Below, one piece after another: positions 1 through 9,471 of a DNA stretch of 64,000 nucleotides. Made by a program: the position numbers and the translations under genes. Source of the DNA: Haliotis asinina (lineage: Eukaryota > Mollusca > Gastropoda > Lepetellida > Haliotidae); NCBI RefSeq assembly GCF_037392515.1, contig NC_090287.1, positions 6,803,501-6,867,500 of the forward strand, in the 5' to 3' direction. Numbering within the stretch: the stretch's first letter is position 1; each line of letters opens with the position of its first letter. The notes beneath the pieces are model-generated. The model did not search any database. It was not told the origin of the DNA and saw nothing but the letters and a program-made list of their open reading frames with translations.

Positions 1-1678
1 CACAAAGCAGTCGTAACTCCTATACTGGAACGTTGACTAGCTTACAACACTCATTGTGGTATAATCGCTTTGTGGAATGGGGACCTGATTTCCATAATGC
101 CATGCACATGAGAACATGCCGTAACTTTGAAGTACATGCACAATTGCTTGTTTGAATTCTTGGTGACTGAATTACTCCTCATCTATTGCTTTGTGTTGTG
201 ACTTTGGCCAGTGAAATGCAGTATGGTAATGTTGATAATAATACAATATTGATGAAGGGCACTACTTACCACCAAACAAATACTGTCAGAGGATTCATGA
301 ATTCACTGTTCATAATTTATTGCCAACGGGTGGTGGTGATGATTTTGAGGTGGGGTGGGGAGTTGTTCCACCAATATTGCTCTGGGAAGGTAGGGGGGCC
401 ATCAATTTTGCACACATGTTCTGGATTGGGGTCATTAGTTTTGTACATGACAAGGGAGGTTTGGGGGGAAAGTAGGGGGTTGTCACTTACTTTGTACAAT
501 ACTTTAAGGGGGGTCATTCACATTGTATGTGCAACTCCAAAAAAATCATCATCACACCCCTAGCCATGAATTATAAATGGTCTGTAAAGACTATTTACCC
601 CAACACTAATTTTAGTCCGTGTATACCTTTTTGTTACAAGGCTTCTTTTGTGTGAGGTATCCCTTTCCAACGTTGGAGGTACTGTAGAGTTTGGTGGACT
701 GTGTTACATATTTTGACAAATACTTCCAAATGTATTTCAAAGTAAATCAATATTTCATCAAATTAGTAGTGTTGGACTCATATGTGCTTTTTGTTTTTCA
801 TGTGCTTATGAATATTGTACAATTTTGTAATTCGGTTATCAGCTGGTCATGTAAGAGTGTTGTTGCATGTTGTTTGTATTTGTTGATGTTGTGTGTGACA
901 TAATATGTAACACAGTCATTACAAACTTGAACAGAATCCATCCCAAGTAATCAAGGGTGTTTTATCTCCATTCTAAGAAATACAAACCGTGGAGCCGTAT
1001 GCAACAACAGCTTGGTCTTGTTGAATTTGACCACACCGCCTGATACTAAAATGTATTACATATCCATCCCATAATCAGTTCTGCCCCTTCATGATTCAAA
1101 CAGGGCGGATCAAACATGGTCAAAATCGTCATGTCTGCCATCTATGCATGCTCTCCATCATCCCCAAAACTTCTTTCTGATAGACACACAGACAGGAGAA
1201 TGAGATTTTGATGATATCAGTCACTGTATTGTCTTGTCCAGGATCTTATTAAAGTGTGCCATCAAACATTTTGCAAGCAGTAAACAAGTAAAAAAACAAA
1301 TTAAGAATCAATGAATTAGAAAGACTGGTCATGGTTGTCTCCCTTGACTTGTAAACAGAAGCAGGCTCCCAGGCCTGACCAAAAACATTGTAAACGAAGA
1401 CATCCTTTCATTTTTTGTTTTTCTCTTGTTTTATTTACAGTGTTTTGAAATAACAAGTAATATTTTGTGTTATGTTTGTATTATGTTGAAGAAAAGTAGT
1501 ATTGGATGGTATTTCATTGTTGGATTTAAGATCGACAACGTGTTGAGGTGAAAAAAATTATCAAATCACAAAAATCCTGAAATTATTTATATGGTTTATT
1601 TGCAAATATACTAATGAGGATGTTTTTAAAAAGGTCTCTCCTTGTTATTGATAACAGCTGTGGATTTGTTTATTTCAG
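1..1678 (+). other. Probable intron of an upstream-starting gene, with repeats
   Basis: No coding exon is recognised here. If the candidate exon at 1679 is real, this stretch is the end of its preceding intron. It holds a G-rich degenerate repeat (about 340-535) and, at about 63-87, a short match to the end of the palindromic element seen again near 42.7 kb (CGCTTTGTGGA followed by a G/C-rich block). The intron end at 1640-1678 has a plausible branch-point region (TGATAAC) and a T-rich acceptor, TTTATTTCAG. Confidence 0.35.
340..535 (+). repeat. Degenerate G-run repeat, period roughly 50-60 bp
   Basis: Four to five loosely similar units each carry a run of 4-6 G followed by TCATT or a variant, a T-rich stretch and TTGTACATG or TTGTATGTG. 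The open reading frame across it (186-563) has no protein-like character and is best explained by the repeat. Such G-run/TTGTAC repeats may be the worn interior of a transposable element; I cannot name the family. Confidence 0.4.
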
Positions 1679-1798
1679 GTGTCCCCCCTGAAACTTCACA
1701 ATAGACGAGGACTGAATGGTAGGCCTCCTGGAAATGGTCCATTGCCAAACCAATCAGGGTTCAGTAATTCTATATCTCCCTCACCCAGGAGGAGATGA
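1679..1798 (+). CDS. Candidate terminal coding exon (39 residues plus stop), gene unknown
   Basis: Right after the acceptor TTTATTTCAG (AG at 1677-1678) a phase-0 frame runs to TGA at 1796-1798. It reads from VSPLKLHNRR, through a Gly/Pro/Asn-rich middle, to SNSISPSPRRR. A basic, Ser/Pro-rich tail like this is common at protein C-termini and unlike the random frames around it. The other two frames after the acceptor hit a stop within a few codons. The frame ends just before a long AT-rich stretch with several AATAAA signals, as expected for a last exon followed by a 3' UTR. I do not recognise the protein. The antisense frame at 1696-1917 is taken as a shadow. Confidence is limited because only 120 bases and one splice site support it. 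Confidence 0.42.
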   Translation: MSPLKLHNRRGLNGRPPGNGPLPNQSGFSNSISPSPRRR

Positions 1799-3382
1799 CA
1801 TGGATCGGACAACCATTTGATGGCATCATTTACATTTACATCATTGACATCGTCTGTAACGATGTTGCCATTCTGTAGCAGTACCTCTGAATCAGCTTCA
1901 AGTACAACAACAGTCAACTTGCATGGATGATACGGAAATTATCATGACAGACTGGTGTGAAAAGCAATACTGTTTGATGTTTTAGGGAAAAGATCATTTC
2001 AAATTTCCAACTTAATTTGTCAGTTGGACCACAGGAATTTGAAGGTTTTAGAAAAAAATGAAATTATATTGCCTTTTAATTACCAGTATAAAACAAGTAT
2101 TGCATCAGGATTGAAATGAGTTATGTACCCAGGGCATAAAATGTTAGACTTTTAGTCAGAGCAGGACTCCTGCATCCCTCAGACCACAACTAGAATCAAA
2201 AGCAGAATAAATAACATCTGTACATTTGAGTTTTGCAAACTCCATGTTTGAAAAGTTATCTTGTTTTTAATAACTCCTAGTTATACTCATGTAATTTATT
2301 ATTATATTTCTGAGCCCTTTTTACATACTAAGATGGGACACACTGAATAGTGCTTGGTCCACATTTGATGAGAAAAGACAGGCAACTTTAGAAGATGCAA
2401 GCAAGATTAAACATGAGTTAAAAAAGTTTCTGTTATGCATGTTTAATTCTGATACTGAGGTCTATATTAAAGGAATGATATTATAGATATTTTTTGGTAT
2501 TTAACACTGACATGGACACTCATTCACGCTTGCATTCACTTATATTCTGCTCTAAACCATTAAAAGGTTTAATATGGACACTTCAAAACATAGATTTCAG
2601 TAATCAAGAATTGTTATACTCATTAAATCAAGATCCCTGAGCTTTGGAAATTGACATATCTACATTGGCTAGATTATGCTGAAACATTCACATGGTATAT
2701 AACTTAAACCAGCAAAACAACAAATTCGGTAAGAAAAGTAGAAACATGGTTTCTTTGAGTTTTTTAAGAAGATCTGAATTCTTTGACTAGACATGTCAGT
2801 GACCTTATATTCCCCTTGTTAAATGAACCTTCTGTAGGGGCCTGCATGGCCAAATCATTCTGAGTCACAGCTCAGTGACAGGAGATTTTAGGGATAAAAT
2901 TTCAGCTATATATAATTTGTTGTATTTCATGACCTGTCTATCTATGACATATGCTTTGTCATTTTGAATGACTGTTAAATAAATTGGTTAGACTCAGACT
3001 TTTTGCATAAGATTCCAACATCTCACATATTCAGGTGTGGGATGAAATCATACGTCCAGTCTGTTTCTTAATATTTGTAATATAATGGAGAAAATATGAT
3101 GGAAAAAATGTTCATTCTTATTTAGTTTTGAAAAGTTCAGAAGAAATAAGAATAGGTTTTTAATAACATTTTCTTGTAAATCATAGATGACAAGTGCATA
3201 TTGAATGCCTTGTGTCTTTAATATGAACTGCTGTGCAATATATAGGATTAATAAAAATTGATTGTGTGATGAAACTACAATTTTAATTTACAACAGATCT
3301 TTCACTTTTACACAATTTGTTTCAAGTGGTTACTGTACAGGAAATTGTTGATAATGTGTTACTTTATCACAGTAATAGATAT

Positions 3383-3650
3383 ACCGCTGCTTTAATACAA
3401 TGCTGGATACATTACTGCTTTAACAGAATAGTGGATACATTACTGCTTTAAAACAATACTGGATACATTACTGCTTTAACACAATACTGGATACATTACT
3501 GCTTTAACACAATACTGGATACATTACTGCTTTTGACACATTGCTGGATACATTACTGCTTTTACACAATGCTGGATACATGACTGCTTTTGACACAATA
3601 CTGGATATATAATTCCTTTAACACAATACTGGATACATTACTGCTTTAAG
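3383..3650 (+). repeat. 28-bp tandem repeat, about 10 copies
   Basis: The unit is close to ACAATACTGGATACATTACT plus GCTTTAAC. GGATAC recurs about every 28 bp from 3405 to 3631, with scattered substitutions and small indels. Copies in the middle (about 3455-3525) are nearly identical. Confidence 0.9.
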
Positions 3651-4017
3651 ACCTCCATACAGTGTTTAACAGGCCTCAATAAATTAATTATTTATTTACA
3701 ACATTATTTTGGTAAAAACTACGACTGTTATTAATCTATTTAATATTGAAATATTTTCACATGAAGAAACATAATAACCCAGTGTTGATGAAAGCTGTCT
3801 CATGCCACCTTTAACTAGCCATTTTTTATAATAACAGTGCATATACCCATTTGTTATGTATTAAGTGATAAAATAACACTTGAGTTTTCAGTGTAATCTA
3901 ATGAAAATCTACATAATAAAAAATTAATTTTCTGAGGTAAAAAATGTGCATTTCCCTGTGAGTAACCAGTATAGTTGACATTAAGAGAAAATGTCAACTG
4001 TGCAAGTTCAGAAATGC

Positions 4018-4023
4018 AATAAA
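4018..4023 (+). terminator. Poly(A) signal AATAAA (candidate proximal)
   Basis: Canonical hexamer in the presumed 3' UTR, followed by a T/G-rich stretch within about 50 bp. It is one of several alternatives, and which is used cannot be told from sequence. Confidence 0.25.
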
Positions 4024-5348
4024 GATGTTATTGACAAGAAAGACAAATATCCTTTCTGTATTTACTGGTAGTTTTATTAAATTTTAAGGGCTTTGGGGCC
4101 TGTCAGCAAGTGTTTTTCTATTTTTCACAAGAGAGGTTTTTGTTGTATTTTTTTGTCATTAAGCAATAGCCCCAGAGAGAGGTGATAGCTCAAAACTCAA
4201 TTTCTGTCATGCATTGTGTGCAGAATATTGAGTTATTGTTTCCATAACACTTTGTTTTTCATATTGTTGTAAAATAATTATTTATTACATTGTTTCAGGC
4301 TGAATTTATTGTAATGTTGTTGAAACAGTCTGATTAATTTTCACTCAGTTGGGTTAACTTTGGGAATGTTAAAAACCTCACACATTTGCACATTTGACGT
4401 TGAGTTGAAATTTCACCTACTTACCGTACAGCATTATTTATTTGTATGTAATTAATAAAATGTTTATGGAAAGGTTTTATAAAACAAGGGACAAGGTGTG
4501 ACAAAAGACTTTTAGTATAATTTTATACAGGGTACATGCTGCCATTAAAGTTTATGATTTAGGAAATTAAGTAAACTTAATTCTGTAAGATATGAGATAT
4601 ATTCATTTGAATGATTTAACACAGTGTAAAGAATTTTTGTAACAGTACAAGAGCAGACTTGGTGCCATGCTTATATTCTATGATGTTGATTGGGGCATTA
4701 TGTAGACATCAGGTAACTGACCAATCTTGGCTCATGCTTTTTGTCTTTGAGTTGGAAAAATCTGCTCACTCACTCTTTGTTCTTAATTACATCAGACAAA
4801 AAAAATGTGAAAAAGAGGTATCACCCATGTATGTGAACTTTGTTTCAAGTATTTCAAGGCATTTTTGTAACCTTAAGAGACAATTTAGTAAACACAGAGG
4901 GCCTTTGTCATATCTTGTCTCTGACAGATCTGTGATATGGATGCAATACAATATTTATGTGTGACTTTCTGTACATACCATGCACATGCCTGCCTCTGTA
5001 CAGGTGACATAACCTTTTGAATGGTAACAGGCTTTCCAGTACATTGTTAAGTCTGACAAGTATGTTGTCTAGTAATATTCATTCAGATATCATGAGATGA
5101 ACAAATTGCTAGTTTTTCAAGCAAGACCAATCAAATGTCACTATGTCAGTATATAAATTATTAGTTAATTTATGATGTGTGTTATATTTGAGGGTAATAT
5201 GCTTTTTTGCAATAAAATCATTAACAAAAAATGCAAACAATTATTCTTATGGATATTTCCTATGTACATTTTTGAAGATGCATAATCTGATTATTTGTAA
5301 TGAGAGAACTAATATGTAACAAAATATTTCATAATGAAGTACTTGTAT

Positions 5349-5354
5349 AATAAA
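5349..5354 (+). terminator. Poly(A) signal AATAAA (candidate distal)
   Basis: Canonical hexamer followed about 25 bp later by a GT/T-rich downstream element. It is the last such signal before sequence composition becomes less AT-rich, so it is my best guess for the end of the upstream gene. Confidence 0.35.
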
Positions 5355-5380
5355 TGTATATTATTACGAATTGATTTGGG

Positions 5381-7050
5381 TGTTTGTTTTATTCCAGATA
5401 TTATCAAACTTGACATTTTGAGTAGTTGTTTGCAATTTTGGCAATGTTTGTTTTCTCAGGGTAAACGTAAAGATAAAGGTGAAAATTGACAGTTATACTT
5501 TGTCAGTATCGTCTGCATGGTATCTGTCGAGGCCATAAAACGGAGATGCCAGTTCAAAGTTAAGTGATTGACTGTTGGCGTTATGGGTACGTTCAGACAC
5601 ATTAAAATCTGCACTTTTTGTGGACTGAATTGTCAAGTCATGGATTCACAACACAGCCAGGATGAGTGTTTCATGTCAACACACTAATGGTCAAGTGACA
5701 TAGCCCGACGTGTTTAGGTCTCGTGTTCCGAGGGATTCATATTTGCAACGTCTACAACGTAAAATACTCACAGTAATTCTAACTCTTGTAACCTTCGGGG
5801 TTTTTTTTATGTGTCGATGTGTGAAATACTATGGAAGTACAAGTAAAGCTGTCTGCGCAAGGTGTTGGCGATAATTGGTTGGCGGCGATAACTGGTCGCT
5901 AGCCAGTATTATATGAAGAACAAACCTTTCCAATAAAAAGCCTGTTTTATCCCGTTTGTAAATGCAAGAAAATGTGGACAAACTGGAGGGACCTTAACGG
6001 GAATTCCTCACATCCAAGCCTACCTGCTCTTTTCACAATTAACGAACACTCCCAAAGAAATGTGACAGGTGTTTCCCGGTTTCAGCGCCATATATTTCTG
6101 TAACCAAATATGGCTGACAATCAACCAATAGTTGGGGAGGTTATAAGTGTAAAACTGACATTGCCTGCATGGGCAAAAGTGTGATTCCAAATACATCATA
6201 TGTTACATTTGACCACTTTCTAAATTGCATTGTATCATCATAACTTTTGGGCAGTCTGAGTCTGTAACTTAGTCTCTGAGTTGTGCAGTGTAACGAAAAA
6301 GCACTGAGACTAAGTTTACTTAGACCAGGGATACTCTACAACTCTAGTCTATATAGGCTCCCTGCTTAGACTGAGCTTTCGGGTGGTGGGAGCCGTGTCC
6401 GAGGGGTACACTTAGACCGCTGTCGGGACTGCCAGTTGCCCTGCTTCCATTTTTTGCGGACGTCGCGATGGCTGAGTGTGTTAGGCGGCTGACTTTGTGC
6501 CCTGGGGATTAGGTGAACGACTCGAAAGGTGTGGGATCGAATCACGAATGAAATTCAAACCAACACACTATTAGAATCTGCACTTTACTTAGAAAGTATG
6601 ATTCCAAATAGAACACATGTGGCAAATGTGTTGATAATGATGTTGCAGTTAAGTTCTTTCCCCTGGACCATTTCCATTTCCCTTTTCTTATGTGGACCTT
6701 TCTAATGATGACGAAAGTTGGGTGATGAAGTGTATTGTTTTACGCCGCTTTCAAAGATGTTTGTGCGCGTGCGCGCGCACCGGGCGAGTACCTATTCGTG
6801 GTTGTTTCCCAACCACAAAAGGTGGATGTAACACGCTTTCAAAAATGCTACTTGTGACGTAATTTGTGAAACTTTGTTTCCCAAAACATAAACTGACAAA
6901 ACAATGCCTAGTGACACCAGCCTTGATACTTTATCGACTGTGTCTAAGCTCCTGTGGGCACGACGAGTTTGGTTCACCCAAATAACTTGTTTTCATCATA
7001 GGCTTTATAGGTGATCAAATTCAAATTCTTCAAAAGTTAACATTCAAGTG
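5381..7050. other. Intergenic stretch, no gene seen
   Basis: No coding exon is recognised. It holds a tRNA-like repeat head (6461-6550) and a purine/pyrimidine-alternating GC tract at about 6762-6780 (GTGCGCGTGCGCGCGCAC). It also holds a short dispersed motif, ATTAGAATCTGCACTTTA with a nearby ATTCCAAAT, at about 6568-6610, with a relative near 25345-25375. The 61-codon minus frame at 6792-6977 has no recognisable content. Confidence 0.5.
6461..6550 (+). repeat. tRNA-like SINE head or tRNA pseudogene (Leu/Ser-type arm)
   Basis: GATGGCTGAGTGTGTTAGGC resembles the A-box half of a class II tRNA, and GTGGGATCGAATCAC about 55 bp later resembles a worn B-box. The middle cannot form a normal anticodon stem and the ends do not pair into an acceptor stem, so this is not a working tRNA gene. 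It belongs to a different SINE type from family A elsewhere in the window. Confidence 0.4.
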
Positions 7051-7065
7051 TTTCGTATCCAATCG

Positions 7066-7071
7066 TTTATT
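7066..7071 (-). terminator. Candidate poly(A) signal of the minus-strand kinase
   Basis: TTTATT on the plus strand reads AATAAA on the minus strand, about 790 bp past the stop codon of the minus-strand TSSK. It would give a 3' UTR covering about 7050-7858, a stretch with no other recognisable content. No closer canonical AATAAA was noticed. Confidence 0.3.
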
Positions 7072-7858
7072 AAACAAACAATTCACAATACGAAAGCCAT
7101 CCTATATACAAAATGAATATGTAAAGGCAAATAAAGAAAAGGGTATCAATCTAAATAACTTCCGCGTGTTCTCCCTGATATGGATTCCTATAAAGACTTC
7201 GCGACCCTACCCTAGACTTGAGCCTTACAGCAGTAAATATCACAGCCTATCATCAAAATATATGAGCACTATAAAATATATAATTACACATACATCATCC
7301 GTAATAAAAAATAAACATATATGTCCCGTAAATGGCTACAAACTGCATTAAGAATGTATCTCCTCCCGGATAAAAGATTCTAAAAATTTAGATGTACAAC
7401 TACAAATCTAATTATCACATCATCAATTACCAGAGTCTCCAATAATACAGGTATGCTTTTCAGAAATTTAGGAACAAACCATAAACTATCCCCGGACCAT
7501 GTTTCACAAACCTAACGTATGAAGAAATTAAGTCGTTGACTGTAACGTACTTTAGCGGAGGAAGGTTGCACAGGTTTCCTGACAACCGTATATCAGAGGA
7601 CACCGAATTAAACATCACGATTCAATAATCAAACAAAAAAGTTAGAAATAAGGAGCTGGGGAAGTACCTTTTCGGGCTTTGGTTAAATTTGCCCTTTCTT
7701 GTGACTGTGAGATACTATTGAAATCGTTCAAAGTGAAATCTTCCCCCAAATACCCAACTCAACAAAAGAGTCATCACGCAAACAGCAACAGATAGGGATG
7801 AACATTCCATCACGTAACCTGTGAACATAAATAACAGTGAACATATTGCACAGAAGGG

Positions 7859-8974
7859 TCAGTTCTTTTCTGTTGGGGATCCTTTCCCATCAGATTTCTT
7901 AGCCGTTTCCTCGGCTGCTTTCCGTTTCTTCTCTTCCTTCTCTAGCTGCCGCCTTTTGTAGGCTTTCTCGCCTTCCAATGCCATGTTTTCAAGGCTCTCC
8001 ACCTTCAAGGCATTCTGTAGCCACTTGCAACTCAGGACAGCTACAATATCAGGCCGACACCTGTATTCGTATTGGAAAATCCATAGGACTAGTGCCTTGG
8101 ATGCTTCTGTAACCTTCTTGTACTTTTGCCAGGGAAAATCCAATCTTCTCTGTTCGTCCAGAACCCCGGAGTTTCCTTTGCTTTCATCAAACGGCATTTT
8201 GCCAGTGATGAAAATGTATAAAATGACTCCTATTGCCCAAATGTCGGACTTCTTAGGTTCGTAGGGTTCCCCTTTGAGGATTTCTGGAGCGGCGTACGAT
8301 TTTGAGCCACAATACGTCCTACTTAGATCCTTCGTACAATCCCCTTTCACAAAGCCGAAATCACAGAGTTTGATGAAGTAGTTTTTGTCCAGGAGTAGAT
8401 TTTCTAGTTTCAGGTCCCTGTGTGTGATGTTTTGATCATGAAGATAACGGACTGCTTCGCAAACCTGGCAAATCCAACATTTAGCGAGAGGTTCACTCAA
8501 AGCACCAGATTTCTGAATATAACGCAGGACGTCACCATTCTCAGAATATTCCAGAATCATATATATGCGCCTCCCATCATCGAACATATCCATCATAGTC
8601 ACAATGTTCGTGTGACGCATTTGTGGCCATATATCTAGTTCTCGCGGTAGGAACTTCGACTGGAAATCTTTTGGAGCTTTTAGACGATCAACTATTTTCA
8701 CTGCAACTTTTTCACGCTCTTTTGAAAAGCAGTAGGCTAATTTTACCTTTGAATAGCTTCCACTGCCCAAAGTCCGTCTAACCAAATATCCTTTCCTTGC
8801 AAGAATTGCTCGGTATGTCGGTCTGTATGTTACCGACTCTGTTTTCGATATCTGTGACCGTTTGCACTCCACTGGTTCCACTTCTGCTTTCATAACCTGA
8901 AGCTCTGAGTGAAGATTAGACATGTATTTCGTTTCATCACTCATATCTAATCGTGGACATTTACTGGGCAACAT
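7859..8974 (-). CDS. Testis-specific serine/threonine protein kinase, TSSK4-like, single coding exon
   Basis: A 371-residue kinase with one Ser/Thr kinase domain (about residues 63-320). Visible motifs are the glycine-rich loop GSGSYSKV (70-77), VAVK lysine K93, helix-C glutamate E112 in LPRE, HRDLKLEN (catalytic D187), DFG (205-207), the activation-loop threonine in SRTYCGS (T220) and APE (229-231). All key catalytic residues are present, so it should be active. The segments SEPLAKCW and YRAI, with LENLLLDK after HRD, resemble mammalian TSSK4 more than TSSK1/2; that subfamily call is from memory. Residues 1-50 form an extension with no domain. The tail (about 330-371) is Lys/Glu-rich, possibly a charged helix. 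The start at 8974 is an ATG; a second in-frame ATG lies 10 codons in. No intron interrupts the coding region. It is transcribed away from the plus-strand TSSK across a 215-bp gap, which suggests shared germ-cell expression. TSSKs act in spermatid maturation and sperm function. Confidence 0.9.
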   Translation of the reverse strand: MLPSKCPRLDMSDETKYMSNLHSELQVMKAEVEPVECKRSQISKTESVTYRPTYRAILARKGYLVRRTLGSGSYSKVKLAYCFSKEREKVAVKIVDRLKAPKDFQSKFLPRELDIWPQMRHTNIVTMMDMFDDGRRIYMILEYSENGDVLRYIQKSGALSEPLAKCWICQVCEAVRYLHDQNITHRDLKLENLLLDKNYFIKLCDFGFVKGDCTKDLSRTYCGSKSYAAPEILKGEPYEPKKSDIWAIGVILYIFITGKMPFDESKGNSGVLDEQRRLDFPWQKYKKVTEASKALVLWIFQYEYRCRPDIVAVLSCKWLQNALKVESLENMALEGEKAYKRRQLEKEEKKRKAAEETAKKSDGKGSPTEKN

Positions 8975-9063
8975 TTGAATTCACTCCTGCCACATTTACA
9001 CTTTCAAGAGCTTCTTCTACACTCTCCAACGGCAGCTTGTTTGAGCGGAAGTGTTGCTAACTT

Positions 9064-9071
9064 TGACGTCA
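9064..9071. promoter_or_regulatory. CRE site TGACGTCA (first of pair)
   Basis: Perfect 8-bp palindromic cAMP-response element, 90 bp upstream of the minus-strand TSSK start codon. Being palindromic it can serve both genes. Confidence 0.7.
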
Positions 9072-9079
9072 TAATGTCG

Positions 9080-9087
9080 TGACGTCA
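9080..9087. promoter_or_regulatory. CRE site TGACGTCA (second of pair)
   Basis: A second perfect CRE, 16 bp from the first measured start to start (about one and a half helical turns) and about 100 bp upstream of the plus-strand TSSK start codon. Confidence 0.7.
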
Positions 9088-9189
9088 CGTTGCAACAGAA
9101 CGACGCTCATTCTATGCCGCGCAATACTGAAAGAATGGTTCCTCCTCTCTGTCGAGTGTGTTAGCTTTGTCAAACATGTAACAGACAAA

Positions 9190-9471
9190 ATGAGTCGTAT
9201 TGTCAAAGATTTAGTTGTGTCGGAGGAAGAAGCGGAGCTGAAGAAAAGGGGATATTGTCTCGGAACTACTCTTGGAGAAGGTTCTTATGCTAAGGTGAAG
9301 AGCGCGTATTCCGAGAAGCTTCAGAAGAGGGTTGCTGTCAAAATTATCAATCGCAAACGTGCCCCTAAGGACTTTCGTGAGAAGTTTCTTCCGCGGGAAC
9401 TTCAAGTGTTGAAAGTGGTGGATCATCAAAATGTTATCGCACTGTATGATATCCTGGAGATTCACCACAAG
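9190..9471 (+). CDS. TSSK1/2-like kinase, exon 1
   Basis: Residues 1-94, from ATG (first in the frame) to IHHK, ending AAG|GTACAG (phase 0). It carries the glycine loop, the VAVK lysine and the LPRE glutamate of the N-lobe. Confidence 0.92.

Larger units (their letters stand above)
1799..5380 (+). other. Probable long 3' UTR with several poly(A) signals
   Basis: An AT-rich, gene-free stretch follows the candidate last exon. AATAAA hexamers lie at 4018-4023, 4454-4459, 5211-5216 and 5349-5354. The last is followed by a GT/T-rich element (GGTGTTTGTTTTATTCC near 5378), which makes it the likeliest distal cleavage site. The stretch also contains a 28-bp tandem array (3383-3650). The UTR reading depends on the upstream exon being real. 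Confidence 0.35.
8975..9189. promoter_or_regulatory. Bidirectional promoter between two TSSK genes
   Basis: These 215 bp separate the start codons of two divergent kinase genes. They contain an ETS-type site (GCGGAAGTG, about 9045-9053), a GTTGCTA half-site resembling an RFX X-box half (about 9053-9059), two perfect CRE palindromes (9064-9071, 9080-9087) and GTTGCAAC (about 9089-9096). No TATA box is evident. ETS sites are known to be frequent in bidirectional promoters, and CREs bound by CREM/CREB are known drivers of spermatid genes in mammals. The sharing of regulation is inferred. Confidence 0.7.

Noticed and set aside
186-563. 125-codon plus frame
   Set aside because: Covers the G-run degenerate repeat; composition is not protein-like and no splice or start context supports it.
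1696-1917. 73-codon minus frame
   Set aside because: Lies antisense to the better-supported candidate exon at 1679-1798 and has no splice signals of its own.
7983-8638. Plus-strand frames inside the minus-strand TSSK
   Set aside because: Antisense shadows of a conserved kinase coding region.
9079-9189. N-terminal extension of the plus-strand TSSK
   Set aside because: The frame is open but begins only at GTG, overlaps the second CRE and lacks kinase-like sequence; the ATG at 9190 fits the family's length.
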